The position numbers and the translations under genes are program-made. Shown here one piece after another: positions 7,004 through 15,635 of a stretch of 26,412 nt of DNA (position 1 is its first letter; each line of letters opens with the position of its first letter). The stretch is from Candidatus Enterococcus ferrettii (GTDB lineage Bacteria > Bacillota > Bacilli > Lactobacillales > Enterococcaceae): contig NZ_JAFREL010000017.1 in assembly GCF_017377655.1 (NCBI RefSeq), positions 1 to 26,412 of the forward strand. Direction: 5' to 3'. The notes beneath the pieces were generated by a model, which saw only the letters and a program-made list of their open reading frames with translations, did no database searches and was not told where the DNA came from.

Positions 7004-7894
7004 GTGAGAGAAAAAAAAGCCTTTCACGTTAACGGGTATGCAGCGTTGTTTGTTTTAATTTTGATTATGATCGCTGGAGTTTGGTTTATCTATTTGGGAA
7101 GCAGCCGGAATCAAATCGGTTTAATTATTTTAGCAGTAGCTTTATGGATAATCTCCTTCTTATTCATTAGCTCCCTAACTATTGTCAGTCCAAATCAAGC
7201 CAAAGCCGTACTGTTTTTTGGAAAATATGTAGGAACGATCAAAGGCAACGGTCTGTTTGTAACCACTCCTTTGACGCAGAAAATTAAAGTCTCTATGAAG
7301 GTGCGCAACTTTAACAGTTCTCTATTGAAAGTAAATGATTCAGATGGAAATCCTATTGAAATTTCCGCAGTGGTTGTTTATAAGGTTGTCGATACGGCCA
7401 AAGCATTGTTTGATGTCGATTATTACTTAGATTTTGTTGAGATTCAAAGCGAAACGGCGATTCGCCACATTGCCTCTCAATACCCTTACGATACCTTTAA
7501 TGATGACGATTTGACTTTAAGAGGCAACACCACCAAGGTTTCTGAGGAATTAGCCAAGGAATTACAGGAACGTTTGGCGATTGCCGGCGTAGAAGTGATT
7601 GAAACACGCTTAAATCACTTAGCCTATGCAACTGAAATTGCGAATGCAATGCTGCAGCGTCAGCAAGCCCGAGCCATCCTCTCAGCTCGCCAAACGATCG
7701 TTGAAGGAGCGGTAACGATGACTCAGATGGCTCTTGAGCAAATTGAGGATGGGCAGGATATCCATTTTACAGATGATCGCAAAGTCCAATTAATCAATAA
7801 TCTGCTGGTTTCAATTATTACCGATAAAGGGACACAGCCGGTCATCAATACTGGGGACATGAGCGATAAGTCTAAGACAGGAGGCAACAAATGA
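7004..7894 (+). CDS. SPFH/Band 7 domain membrane protein
   Basis: A 296-residue protein from GTG 7004. The frame extends back to TTG 6989, but GGAGG (6991-6995) lies 8 bases before the GTG, which decides the start. Two membrane helices (about 12-31 and 37-58) are followed by an SPFH/prohibitin-like domain beginning TIVSPNQAKAVLFFGKYVGT. A helical tail with Ala/Gln-rich text (NAMLQRQQARAILSARQ) is typical of the oligomerising region. SPFH proteins scaffold membrane microdomains and often associate with proteases or transporters. The stop overlaps the next start as ATGA, so the pair is an operon. Confidence 0.9.
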   Translation: MREKKAFHVNGYAALFVLILIMIAGVWFIYLGSSRNQIGLIILAVALWIISFLFISSLTIVSPNQAKAVLFFGKYVGTIKGNGLFVTTPLTQKIKVSMKVRNFNSSLLKVNDSDGNPIEISAVVVYKVVDTAKALFDVDYYLDFVEIQSETAIRHIASQYPYDTFNDDDLTLRGNTTKVSEELAKELQERLAIAGVEVIETRLNHLAYATEIANAMLQRQQARAILSARQTIVEGAVTMTQMALEQIEDGQDIHFTDDRKVQLINNLLVSIITDKGTQPVINTGDMSDKSKTGGNK

Positions 7895-8379
7895 AGAAGC
7901 TGTATATTAAGCAAAAGGTTTTTAGCATCAGTGAAAAATTCACCGTTATGGATGATCAGCAAAATCCTCGCTATTACGTAGAAGGAAGTTTCTTGAGAAT
8001 TCCTAAGACTTTCCGAATTGAAGATGAACAGGGGAGAGAAATCAGTAAAATTACTAAAAAAACTATTAGTTTGTTGCCAAAATTCTTTGTAGAAATTGAT
8101 GGTCAAGACATGATTGAAATTTCTAAACACTTAACATTTCTCAAGGCGCATTATTCTATTGAGGCAGAAGGAATGTCGGTGGAAGGAAACTGGTGGGATA
8201 TGGATTTCATTGTGGAGAAAAATGGACATCGAATTGCGGACATTAATAAACGCTGGATTTCTTGGGGAGATACTTATGAGGTGACTATTTTAGATGAATC
8301 GTATGAGCATCTAATCATCTCTTTAGTGATTGCAATTGATCGAGTGAAAGAGGATGAACGAGCATCTAACAATAGTTAA
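7891..8379 (+). CDS. LURP-one-related (YxjI-like) protein
   Basis: A 162-residue soluble protein beginning MKKLYIKQKVFSISEKFTVM. The layout of short alternating strands (YYVEGSFLRIPKTFRIED, then KFFVEIDGQDM and IADINKRWISWGDTYEV) is that of the LURP-one/tubby-C-like family. Related tubby-like folds bind phosphoinositides in eukaryotes; bacterial members are largely uncharacterised. It overlaps the SPFH gene by 4 bases, suggesting coupled translation and a membrane-linked role. Confidence 0.78.
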   Translation: MKKLYIKQKVFSISEKFTVMDDQQNPRYYVEGSFLRIPKTFRIEDEQGREISKITKKTISLLPKFFVEIDGQDMIEISKHLTFLKAHYSIEAEGMSVEGNWWDMDFIVEKNGHRIADINKRWISWGDTYEVTILDESYEHLIISLVIAIDRVKEDERASNNS

Positions 8380-8402
8380 GGCCGGTTATAGGCCTTTTTT
8401 TT
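8378..8402 (+). terminator. Rho-independent terminator after the SPFH operon
   Basis: Stem AAGGCC/GGCCTT (8378-8383 with 8391-8396), 7-base loop and eight T (8395-8402). The left arm overlaps the stop codon of the LURP-one gene. Confidence 0.82.
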
Positions 8403-8453
8403 GTGGGATGATGATTGTTTCGTTACAATGAAAGAAAAAGGATTTGATAAAAA

Positions 8454-9644
8454 ATGGAACGACCTTCGACAAAAGCGACCCGCTGGATCCAATTTATCGG
8501 TGGCCGCAACTTAATTTTTACTTTAATAGCTGGTGTACTGTTAGGGGCCTTAATCTTCATTTTCTACTTGGTGCGCTTCATTTTTGAGCCAATAGGAATT
8601 ATTTTAGGAACGTTGTTTGCTCCCGTGTTATTGGCATTGATCTTGTACTATTTACTGGACCCAATTGTTAACTACTTTGAGGCGAAAGGTGTTAAGCGAA
8701 TTTACACGATTATTGGTATAGGTTTAACCCTGGTTCTACTGCTTGTCGCCTTCGGAATTTGGGCAGTTCCTAGAATCTATAGTCAAACGCTTAGCTTGGT
8801 AAACGATTTTCCACAGCATGTTGATAACTTCAACAATACGGTTCAGAATTTTGTTGCTGGGACGATGTTTGAAGAACCAGCGCAAGAATTTTTTGGCTCA
8901 TTAGAAGATGTAGTGGGACAGGTTATTAATATTTTATCTGATTCTCTAGGTGACATTCAACAATTTGTTGGTGATCTTTTTTCAACCGTCAGCGGCTTTT
9001 TTATCATCTTGCTTACAGCACCAATTATTGCCTTCTTCCTATTAAAGGATGCAAAGAAGTTTAAGCATTACTTTCTCAAGCTGATGCCGCCAAAATTCCG
9101 AGATGATGCCAATGAACTGGGAGGAATTCTTGATATTCAGGTAGGCAACTATTTGAAAGGGCAGTTTATTGTAGCTTTAGCGAACGGTTTAATCGTCTTT
9201 ATCGGTTTTCTAATTATTGGCATGCCTTACGCGTTACCCTTGTCATTATTAGTGACCATCACTTCTTTTATCCCATATATAGGACCTTTCATTGCATTTA
9301 TTCCCTGTGCGGTGATCGCGTTGTTGGAATCTTTTCAATTGTTGTTGGCATTAATTGTTGTCTGGATTATTGAACAGGTGCTCAACGGTAATGTAATTGA
9401 GCCTAAGGTATTAGGCGAACAGCTAAGGGTTCATCCAGTGACAATAGTATTGGTTTTATTGGTGATGGGAAATCTGTTTGGTCTATTCGGTTTAGTTTTT
9501 GGAGTGCCGACATATGCAATTATCAAAGCTTTCGGCGTATTCTTATTTCGCAAATTCAAACAGCGGTATAATCGATATTATGGCAAGGATGATGGCGAAT
9601 ATAAAGACACTGAATTTTCACAGGATGAATATATCAACGACTAA
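8454..9644 (+). CDS. AI-2E family (PerM-like) transporter, second copy
   Basis: A 396-residue polytopic membrane protein of the same family as the gene at 5684-6814. Shared landmarks are LALILYYLLDPIVNYFEAKG near the N terminus, ITSFIPYIGPFIAFIPCAVI, then GNVIEPKVLGEQLRVHPVTI in the last third. The tail is charged and Tyr/Asp-rich (RYNRYYGKDDGEYKD), presumably cytoplasmic. AAAGGA lies about 10 bases before the ATG, and TACAAT at 8423 may be the -10. It stands alone between a terminator and the tRNA. The substrate is unknown; the autoinducer-2 name should not be taken literally. Confidence 0.9.
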   Translation: MERPSTKATRWIQFIGGRNLIFTLIAGVLLGALIFIFYLVRFIFEPIGIILGTLFAPVLLALILYYLLDPIVNYFEAKGVKRIYTIIGIGLTLVLLLVAFGIWAVPRIYSQTLSLVNDFPQHVDNFNNTVQNFVAGTMFEEPAQEFFGSLEDVVGQVINILSDSLGDIQQFVGDLFSTVSGFFIILLTAPIIAFFLLKDAKKFKHYFLKLMPPKFRDDANELGGILDIQVGNYLKGQFIVALANGLIVFIGFLIIGMPYALPLSLLVTITSFIPYIGPFIAFIPCAVIALLESFQLLLALIVVWIIEQVLNGNVIEPKVLGEQLRVHPVTIVLVLLVMGNLFGLFGLVFGVPTYAIIKAFGVFLFRKFKQRYNRYYGKDDGEYKDTEFSQDEYIND

Positions 9645-9718
9645 ATAGTTCAGATTTTGACTAGTTTTAGGATAAAAATCATTGCAAAATGTCTGTCTTT
9701 GATTTACTCTAGATTCAT

Positions 9719-9802
9719 GCGGTCGTGGCGGAATTGGCAGACGCGCTAGCTTCAGGCGCTAGTGGTAGAAATACCGTGGAAGTTCGAGTCTTCTCGGCCG
9801 CA
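9719..9802 (+). tRNA. tRNA-Leu (anticodon CAG)
   Basis: The acceptor stem pairs 9719-9725 with 9795-9801, followed by discriminator A 9802. The anticodon arm CTAGC-TTCAGGC-GCTAG gives anticodon CAG, reading CUG. The long variable arm (GGTA/TACC) marks a class II tRNA. The T arm is GGAAG-TTCGAGT-CTTCT. No CCA is encoded, so it must be added after transcription. Confidence 0.96.
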
Positions 9803-9841
9803 TTGAATAAAAAGACTTTATTTTACACAGTATCTTGATAG

Positions 9842-9920
9842 AAAAAACGAATTACAATTAGTACCAGCTCGCTCCATCCTATCTAGGGATGAAAAGCTGT
9901 CCTAATGTAATTCGTTTTTT
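9842..9920. terminator. Long three-part hairpin, probable bidirectional terminator
   Basis: The outer stem pairs 9842-9855 with 9907-9920, and 9857-9861 with 9902-9906 around one bulged A. A middle stem CAGCT/AGCTG (9865-9869 with 9895-9899) and an inner stem CATCC/GGATG (9875-9879 with 9887-9891) stack inside it. The base of the stem ends in A/T runs, giving a T run on either strand. It lies between the tRNA and the convergent ogt gene, whose stop overlaps it. It is longer than a usual terminator and could also be processed as a small RNA. Confidence 0.75.
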
Positions 9921-10378
9921 TATTCATTCTGCTCAACTGTTAGCAGCTGCTGCTTAATAGCTAGGCCTTCTGCACTTGATCCGGAGTAGCCAGTGAGTTG
10001 GCCTCCCTTTCCGATGACTCGATGGCAGGGGATAATAATCGGTAAGGGATTTTTTCGATTGGCTTGGCCGATTGCACGAACCGCTTTTGGTCGTTGGATT
10101 TGTTCCGCGATATCCTGATAGCAGCAGGTTTTGCCATAAGGAATTTGGGCAAGGGCATGCCAAACTTCTTGTTGAAAGGAAGTACCGTAAATAAATTCAT
10201 AAGGTACAGTGAAGGCGGTTAGTTGGCCATCAAGAAACTGCAGAATTTCTTCTTTTGCTTGTTCAAGTATGGCTGGATTTGCCGTCTTTGATTCAGAAAT
10301 CTTAGTGTAGGAAACAGTAGTTAACGCATGTTCGTTAGCATCTAACCACAGAGTGCCTAAAGAAGTATCAAATTTCAT
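9920..10378 (-). CDS. ogt: Methylated-DNA--protein-cysteine methyltransferase
   Basis: A 152-residue suicide repair enzyme that transfers the alkyl group from O6-alkylguanine to its own cysteine. The active-site motif IIPCHRVIG (Cys118) and the helix-turn-helix text YQDIAEQIQRPKAVRAIGQA with the NRKNP loop are intact. The N-terminal domain is short (about 65 residues), as usual for Ogt without the Ada domain. AGGAGG lies about 10 bases before the ATG. It is divergent from yunD, with 84 bases between them. Confidence 0.95.
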   Translation of the reverse strand: MKFDTSLGTLWLDANEHALTTVSYTKISESKTANPAILEQAKEEILQFLDGQLTAFTVPYEFIYGTSFQQEVWHALAQIPYGKTCCYQDIAEQIQRPKAVRAIGQANRKNPLPIIIPCHRVIGKGGQLTGYSGSSAEGLAIKQQLLTVEQNE

Positions 10379-10417
10379 GGAATAAGTGCCTCCTGTTCAA
10401 TAATTATCGTACGATTA

Positions 10418-10426
10418 TGGTACTAT
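10418..10426 (+). promoter_or_regulatory. Candidate extended -10 for yunD
   Basis: TGGTACTAT fits an extended -10 about 36 bases before the yunD ATG; no convincing -35. It abuts an imperfect palindrome around CGTACG (about 10406-10418) in the ogt-yunD divergent gap. Confidence 0.35.
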
Positions 10427-10462
10427 AGAACCAATAAAAAGCGGTAAGAGAGAAGCGAAATT

Positions 10463-11845
10463 ATGGAAAAAATTATTCTTTTACATACGAACGATTTACA
10501 TTCTCATCTGGAAAATTGGCCTAAGATTCGACGTTTTTTGCAAGCGCGTCAACAAGAGGATCAGCATAACAATCAGGCGGTTATAACAGTTGATCTTGGG
10601 GATTTTGTTGATCGCTGGCATCCCTTGACGGAGGCTACCAATGGACAAGCCAATGTTGAATTAATGAATCAAATCGGCTATGATGCGGCAACAATCGGTA
10701 ATAATGAAGGAGTTGGGAATTCCAAAGACGACTTGAATCATTTGTACGATGATACCAATTTTGATGTGATTCTAGATAATTTATTTGATAAACCTACGCT
10801 GCAAGCCCCAGAGTGGTCAAAGGTTTACAAGATCATTACGACAGAAAATGGAACAAAGGTAGGGCTGATTGCCTTTACCGCTCCCTTTCCACTAACTTAC
10901 AATCCGAATGGATGGGATATTCGCCAGGTGGAGGATATGATGCCGGATTTGATTGCACAGCTGCGATCGCAGGTGGATGTACTGGTATTGATGAGTCATT
11001 TGGGCATAAGTGCGGATCGTTCCATTGCTCGGGCACATCCTGAGATTGATGTGATCTTAGGATCCCATACGCATCATTTATTTGAACAGGGCGAAAAGAT
11101 TGGCAATGTTCAGGTGGCTGCAGCAGGTAAGTATGGTTATTATGTTGGAGAGGTGCACATCTATCTGGATGATGAACATCAGATCGTGCGAACTTCTGCT
11201 CACACTTATGCGACTGATAAAATGTTGGAGCTGCCAGAGGATCAAGCAGAAATTACCGGGTATTTAACGGAAGGCCATCAATTGCTTTCTGAGAAGATGG
11301 TAGCCGATCTGCCGTTTTCCATGAGTGTGGATATTCATGGGAAACACCCGATGATTGAGTATACCTTGCATGCAGTAAAAGAAAAGGCTGAGACTGACGT
11401 CGCTATTTTGAATTCGGGTCTCTTTTTAAGCGATATTCCTGCCGGAGTTGTGAATCAAGATCAGCTTCATACTACGTTGCCACATCCGATGCATTTGATT
11501 CGAGTGACTCTGACGGGGAATGAACTGGTCCGCTTAATTTTGGAAATGGAAAAGAACCGTCATTTTCTAATTAACTTCCCAGTAATCGGCATGGGTTTCC
11601 GCGGGAAGGTCTTTGGACATTTGGTGTATGAAGGCATATCCTTCGATGCGGTTAACCACCAGGTCTGCTGGCTAGGTGAGCCAATCGATCCAACGGCAAA
11701 TTACACGATTGCAACGGTGGATCACTATATGTTCCTGCCATTCTTTCCGACAATTGAAATTGCTGGGACTGCTGAGTTTTTATTCCCTGAATTTATTCGC
11801 AGTGTATTGGGGGACTATCTAAAAGCTCACTACCCAATCCAATGA
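10463..11845 (+). CDS. yunD: Cytosolic metallophosphoesterase / 5'-nucleotidase family (YunD)
   Basis: A 460-residue two-domain enzyme of the UshA/5'-nucleotidase family without a signal peptide, so cytosolic. The N-terminal metallophosphoesterase domain has the dimetal ligands in order: LHTNDLHSH (Asp11, His13), DLGDFVD (Asp47), IGNNEG (Asn80), MSHLG (His179) and GSHTHH (His202, His204). The C-terminal nucleotidase domain runs from about residue 270 (NSGLFLSDIPAG, then HPMHLIRVTLTGNEL). The usual GNHE motif reads GNNE, as I recall for YunD proteins. The substrate is not established. GAGAGAAG is a modest binding site. It leads the conserved yunD-yutD-yutF block. Confidence 0.9.
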   Translation: MEKIILLHTNDLHSHLENWPKIRRFLQARQQEDQHNNQAVITVDLGDFVDRWHPLTEATNGQANVELMNQIGYDAATIGNNEGVGNSKDDLNHLYDDTNFDVILDNLFDKPTLQAPEWSKVYKIITTENGTKVGLIAFTAPFPLTYNPNGWDIRQVEDMMPDLIAQLRSQVDVLVLMSHLGISADRSIARAHPEIDVILGSHTHHLFEQGEKIGNVQVAAAGKYGYYVGEVHIYLDDEHQIVRTSAHTYATDKMLELPEDQAEITGYLTEGHQLLSEKMVADLPFSMSVDIHGKHPMIEYTLHAVKEKAETDVAILNSGLFLSDIPAGVVNQDQLHTTLPHPMHLIRVTLTGNELVRLILEMEKNRHFLINFPVIGMGFRGKVFGHLVYEGISFDAVNHQVCWLGEPIDPTANYTIATVDHYMFLPFFPTIEIAGTAEFLFPEFIRSVLGDYLKAHYPIQ

Positions 11846-11879
11846 AAACAAGGTATAATAGCAAACAGGTGGTGAAACG

Positions 11880-12473
11880 ATGACAACTAAAGAAAATAAA
11901 ACTGTGACCGATGAAGTGGCAGAAGCGTTGGAAGAAATCGTCGAGGCCCCCGCTGAAGAGAAGAAAAAAGGTGAGCTTGTCATAAGAGTAGATGAGACAA
12001 ACCTATTAATCGGTGAACGCCAATACCGGATAGCGGTAGACTATCGCGAAGGCTTTGATGCAGAACGATTAGGTGAACGCTTTAGCGAGGTGCTCTCTCG
12101 TTATGATTATATTGTCGGCGATTGGGGTTACGATCAACTACGTTTAAAAGGATTTTTCCGAGTAGATGATCGAAAAAGCAATGCTGAACAACGTATTGAT
12201 ACATTAGAAGATTACTTATATGAATATTGCAACTTTGGCTGTGCGTATTTCGTCATTGAACGAATGGGCGTCAAGCGACAAAACAACAATCGTAAAAAGC
12301 GGAAAAAACGCCGCAGTACGAACCAAGCCCACATTGAAGAAAAGAAGACTCCTGTCAAAGAAAATACTAAGAAAAAACCAGTAATCAAGAACCGTAAACC
12401 AAAAAAAGAAGCGGCGATGAAAACAAAAGAAAACGATGGACGTTTTGTCATTCGCCAAAGAGAAGAGCAATAA
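11880..12473 (+). CDS. yutD: YutD family protein (DUF1027)
   Basis: A 197-residue protein. The conserved core (about 30-125) includes [39 protein letters not shown] and [20 protein letters not shown], the YutD signature. The N terminus (1-30) is acidic. The C terminus (from about 130) is a long Lys/Arg/Asn-rich tail ([25 protein letters not shown]), probably disordered and possibly RNA-binding. The binding site is CAGGTGGTG. A TATAAT at 11854-11859 in the 34-base gap may give the operon its own promoter. The cellular role is unknown. Confidence 0.92.
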   Translation: MTTKENKTVTDEVAEALEEIVEAPAEEKKKGELVIRVDETNLLIGERQYRIAVDYREGFDAERLGERFSEVLSRYDYIVGDWGYDQLRLKGFFRVDDRKSNAEQRIDTLEDYLYEYCNFGCAYFVIERMGVKRQNNNRKKRKKRRSTNQAHIEEKKTPVKENTKKKPVIKNRKPKKEAAMKTKENDGRFVIRQREEQ

Positions 12474-12477
12474 AACT

Positions 12478-13248
12478 ATGAAATACAAAGGTTATTTGAT
12501 TGATTTAGATGGTACGATTTATCGTGGAAAAGAACCGATTCCTGCTGGCCGACGTTTTGTTGAACAACTTCAGCAGCGTGGAATCCCATTTCGCTTTTTA
12601 ACTAATAATACGACTAAAGAACCCGAAACAGTTGCGGCTCGCTTAGCGAATGAATTTGATATTCACGTTACAGCAGAAACGGTCTATACTGCGACGTTGG
12701 CAACCATTGACTTCATGAAGGAGGCCAATAGAGGAAACAAAGTTTACATTATTGGCGAATTAGGCTTGCGAGATCCTATTTTAGCTGCTGGCTTTGAATG
12801 GGATGAAACTGCACCAGATTATGTGGTGGTTGGTTTAGATAATGAAGTAACTTATGAAAAATTTGTCGTGGCCACATTAGCAATTCAAAAGGGTGCACTG
12901 TTTATTGGGACGAATTCCGATAAAAACATCCCGACTGAACGGGGACTGCTTCCTGGTGCAGGCTCTGTCATTGCTTTTTTAGAAACTGCTACTCAACAAA
13001 AAGCAATCTACATTGGAAAACCTGAAGCGATTATCATGGATAAAGCTGTTGAACTTTTAGGTTTGGCAAAATCGGATGTGGTCATGGTAGGAGATAATTA
13101 CTTGACAGATATTCGAGCTGGAATTGACAATGGGATTGATTCTTTACTGGTTCTTTCGGGATTTACCCAAAAGAAAGACGTTCCCAATCTACCCGTTCCG
13201 CCAACTTATGTGGTTGAATCTTTAGATGAGTGGAATTTTGATGCATAG
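12478..13248 (+). CDS. yutF: HAD-family sugar-phosphate phosphatase (YutF/NagD-like)
   Basis: A 256-residue HAD phosphatase. Motif [10 protein letters not shown] (Asp9 nucleophile, Asp11 acid/base), motif II LTNNTT (Thr42), Lys181 in IGKPE and motif [12 protein letters not shown] (Asp206, Asp211) are all present. A C2 cap lies between motifs II and III, as in the TIGR01457/NagD group. Start ATG 12478 is chosen: the frame extends back to 12436 inside yutD, but 256 residues is the family length and [12 protein letters not shown] is the usual N terminus. It follows yutD by 4 bases, so the two are co-transcribed. Confidence 0.93.
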   Translation: MKYKGYLIDLDGTIYRGKEPIPAGRRFVEQLQQRGIPFRFLTNNTTKEPETVAARLANEFDIHVTAETVYTATLATIDFMKEANRGNKVYIIGELGLRDPILAAGFEWDETAPDYVVVGLDNEVTYEKFVVATLAIQKGALFIGTNSDKNIPTERGLLPGAGSVIAFLETATQQKAIYIGKPEAIIMDKAVELLGLAKSDVVMVGDNYLTDIRAGIDNGIDSLLVLSGFTQKKDVPNLPVPPTYVVESLDEWNFDA

Positions 13249-13876
13249 CTGGCAGCGTTGGGAAAGAGTGGGATTAGTTTTTTGGTCGTTAACCCTGTTG
13301 ACCTTGGCGATTACGTTGACTATTAATGCCCGCTGGCTCTATCAGTGGGATATCCAGCAGTTAGATCTTTTGAATTATACAACGGTATCCGAAAAGGAAT
13401 TACTAACGAATTTCGATCATTTAATGCGTTATTTGAATACACCTTGGATCACGGAATTGGCTTTACCAGACTTTCCGGTCTCAGCGAGTGGTGCGCTGCA
13501 TTTCTATGAAGTTAAGCGTTTGTTTCTGTTAAATTATGGCGTACTTGTGTTTACCTTGATTCCCAGCTTTCTCTATTTGCGGCACTTGATTAAGCAGAAA
13601 CGCTTGTGGACGTTGGTTCAGCCTTTTAAAATTGCGGTGGGGATCCCCTTAATTGTGGCTGTTGTGATGGCAATGGGTTTTGATCGATTCTTTGTGGCCT
13701 TCCATGGAATCTTCTTTAACAATGATGCTTGGATATTTAATCCAGCAACCGATCCCATCATCAATGTATTGCCAGAGGAATTTTTCCTGCATAGCTTCGT
13801 TCTGTTTTTCGTTTTACTAGAGTTTTTTTTCATTTTACAAATACTGATTGGAAAATATGCTTTAAAAAAGGTTTAA
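13241..13876 (+). CDS. TIGR01906 family integral membrane protein
   Basis: A 211-residue membrane protein from ATG 13241, which overlaps the yutF stop, with GAGTGGA just before it; ATG 13226 in the same frame is possible. Helices lie near the N terminus ([19 protein letters not shown]) and at about 100-120, 135-155 and 185-205. The extracytoplasmic segments have conserved-looking Asp/Asn/Pro text ([20 protein letters not shown]), typical of the family next to yutF in Lactobacillales. Function unknown; not assignable as a transporter. Confidence 0.85.
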   Translation: MHSWQRWERVGLVFWSLTLLTLAITLTINARWLYQWDIQQLDLLNYTTVSEKELLTNFDHLMRYLNTPWITELALPDFPVSASGALHFYEVKRLFLLNYGVLVFTLIPSFLYLRHLIKQKRLWTLVQPFKIAVGIPLIVAVVMAMGFDRFFVAFHGIFFNNDAWIFNPATDPIINVLPEEFFLHSFVLFFVLLEFFFILQILIGKYALKKV

Positions 13877-13906
13877 AACGAATAATTTTTGAGAAAAAAT
13901 TTAAGG

Positions 13907-13947
13907 CGGTGTACTTAACTTTCTAGTTGAGTACATCGTTTTTTTTT
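13907..13947 (+). terminator. Strong rho-independent terminator
   Basis: A 14-pair stem (13907-13920 with 13925-13938, two G-T pairs), TTCT loop and nine T. It closes the yunD-yutD-yutF-TIGR01906 operon and isolates the rnf operon. Confidence 0.92.
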
Positions 13948-14099
13948 AGTTTATTACAAAAGTGGTAAACAAGGGTAATTGTTGAAAGTTTACACTGACA
14001 CAGGGGAAGCTGACTAATTTCTTTATTAAGTATTTTAATAGGATAGTTGTTCTTTTTTGTTGAAAAAAATGAATAGGCTATCGTTTTTTTTAGCATTAC

Positions 14100-14114
14100 T
14101 AAGAACGATTCTCA
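14100..14114. promoter_or_regulatory. Candidate operator upstream of rnf
   Basis: TAAGAACGATTCTCA is an imperfect 7-1-7 inverted repeat. It matches the perfect palindrome upstream of the flavodoxin operon (19824-19838) at 12 of 15 bases. It ends 10 bases before the -35 element, a position that fits an activator, although repression is possible. Confidence 0.5.
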
Positions 14115-14124
14115 CTGGAATCGA

Positions 14125-14154
14125 TTGTGAAAAGGCTTTATATAAGGGTATAAT
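14125..14154 (+). promoter_or_regulatory. rnf operon promoter
   Basis: -35 TTGTGA (14125-14130), 18-base spacer, -10 TATAAT (14149-14154). The transcript would start near 14161, giving a leader of about 150 bases before rnfC. Confidence 0.65.
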
Positions 14155-14309
14155 AATAACAAATAAGAATCGTGGTAAAGAACTTTTTAGTCAGTTTATT
14201 GATAATGATTTCACAAGCAGAGTTATTAATCTGTCAGCGATAGTAACGACTAGTTTCACGAGCTGGACAAGAGCTATAGAGACTCTTCTTATTACAGGGA
14301 GGATTGTGT

Positions 14310-15635
14310 ATGAAAACGTTAGTGAAGGCAATGGCAAAATTTAAAGGAGGTGTGAAGGTTCCTCATAATAAAAATACAGCAGAAAATGAAAGCGTTATAA
14401 TAGAACCGCCTAAAATAGTTATCATTCCCTTGCAGCAGCATATTGGCGGTCCGTGTGAGCCTACTGTTAAGTCGCGAGAGATTGTTACTGTCGGCCAAGT
14501 AATTGGTGACTCAAAAGCGTACGTGTCTGCTCCAATTCATGCCTCTGTTTCTGGAAAGGTAAAAGGAATCAAGCCAGTTTTATTAGCAAATGGTCAAACC
14601 TGTGACGCCATCCACATCGAAAATGATGAGTTGTATACGCGTGCACAAGAACCAGCACCTATTCAAATCAATTCTAAAGATGACCTATTGAATGCTGCAA
14701 GAGATAGCGGGTTGGTAGGAATCGGTGGGGCTGGTTTTCCTTTGCATGTAAAGCTTGCGATTAAGGAAGAGACACCGATCGATACACTGGTTATTAACGG
14801 CGCAGAATGCGAGCCCTTTATTACTTCTGATTATCGAGAAAGTTTAGAGTATCCGGAACGGATCATTGCGGGGATGCAGGTAGTCATGAAGCAGTTGAAT
14901 ATTTCCCACGGGGTAGTGGGGATTGAGAGTAATAAACCAAAAGGATTACAAATTTTAAGGGATCGGTTGAATGAATTGGCAGATCTTGATCCAGCCATTG
15001 ATATAATGGAAATTCCTTCTCTATATCCTCAAGGAGCAGAAAAAATGTTGGTCTATGCAACAACAGGCCGCAAAATCCCACCAGGCAAACTTCCATCTGA
15101 AGTGGGCTGTTTAATCATGAACATTTCCACGATTTCTCGTTTACAGGAATACCTTGAAACTGGCCTTCCATTGATTCAAAAGAGGGTTACAGTGGATGGA
15201 AATGTTGCAACACCTAAGAATGTTGTTGCCCCAATCGGAACACCTATCAGTGAAATTGTAAAATTTTGTAATGGGTTTATTGATGAACCCAGCAAAGTGA
15301 TTTTAGGAGGCCCTATGATGGGGATTGCTCAATATTCGCTTGATCTGCCCATTACAAAGCAAACGAATGCAATCACTATTTTGTCGGAGACACAAGCACT
15401 GCCGGAAGAGTCTCCGTGCATTCGTTGTGGGCGCTGTGTGACTGCTTGTCCTATGTCGTTATTGCCGGTTCAAATCGAACGTTGTGCGCGGAATAAAGAT
15501 CTAGAAAATTTGAAAAAGCTAAATGTATCGGCCTGTATGGAATGCGGGTGCTGTGCATACGTTTGCCCAGCGGGACGAAAATTGGTTCAGTCAATGAAGC
15601 AAGCGAAATTATTGGAAAGAGAGGCAGTCAAATGA
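14310..15635 (+). CDS. rnfC: Rnf complex subunit C (NADH-side, FMN and two [4Fe-4S])
   Basis: The peripheral subunit that exchanges electrons with NAD(H) in the Rnf complex. From ATG 14310 (GGGAGG, 7 bases upstream; TTG 14304 rejected) it is 441 residues. The N terminus reads FKGGVKVPHNKNTA as in RnfC. The glycine-rich GIGGAGFPLHVKL and NGAECEPF region binds FMN/NADH as in the Nuo51-like fold. Two ferredoxin-type cluster motifs follow: CIRCGRCVTACP (from Cys370) and CMECGCCAYVCP (from Cys409). The protein stops soon after, without the long Ala-rich tail of proteobacterial RnfC. The stop overlaps rnfD as ATGA. It is the first gene of rnfCDGEAB. Confidence 0.96.
   Translation: MKTLVKAMAKFKGGVKVPHNKNTAENESVIIEPPKIVIIPLQQHIGGPCEPTVKSREIVTVGQVIGDSKAYVSAPIHASVSGKVKGIKPVLLANGQTCDAIHIENDELYTRAQEPAPIQINSKDDLLNAARDSGLVGIGGAGFPLHVKLAIKEETPIDTLVINGAECEPFITSDYRESLEYPERIIAGMQVVMKQLNISHGVVGIESNKPKGLQILRDRLNELADLDPAIDIMEIPSLYPQGAEKMLVYATTGRKIPPGKLPSEVGCLIMNISTISRLQEYLETGLPLIQKRVTVDGNVATPKNVVAPIGTPISEIVKFCNGFIDEPSKVILGGPMMGIAQYSLDLPITKQTNAITILSETQALPEESPCIRCGRCVTACPMSLLPVQIERCARNKDLENLKKLNVSACMECGCCAYVCPAGRKLVQSMKQAKLLEREAVK

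Larger units (their letters stand above)
13948..14309 (+). other. Gene-free region: promoter and 5' leader of the rnf operon
   Basis: About 360 bases without a credible gene; the only frame across it starts at a TTG lacking a binding site and runs into rnfC. It holds the 15-base motif at 14100-14114, an overlapping inverted repeat CGATTC-6-GAATCG (14106-14123), the promoter at 14125-14154 and a leader of about 150 bases. In the leader AATAAGAA (14162-14169) can pair with TTCTTATT (14286-14293), just before the rnfC binding site. No known riboswitch is recognised. Confidence 0.7.

Noticed and set aside
9954..10200. Two - strand frames inside ogt
   Set aside because: Shadows of the ogt gene in other frames; ogt has an intact active site and a good start.
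12212..12488. - strand frames over the yutD tail
   Set aside because: Hydrophobic text is the antisense of the Lys-rich yutD C terminus.
14310..14323. cre-like sequence ATGAAAACGTTAGTG at the rnfC start
   Set aside because: Most of the match is the start codon and common Lys/Thr codons; the last conserved C and W are missing. nifJ begins with the same codons for the same trivial reason.
14057..14344. 95-codon frame upstream of and overlapping rnfC
   Set aside because: TTG start without a binding site, spans the promoter and leader, and overlaps the start of rnfC; no recognisable protein features.
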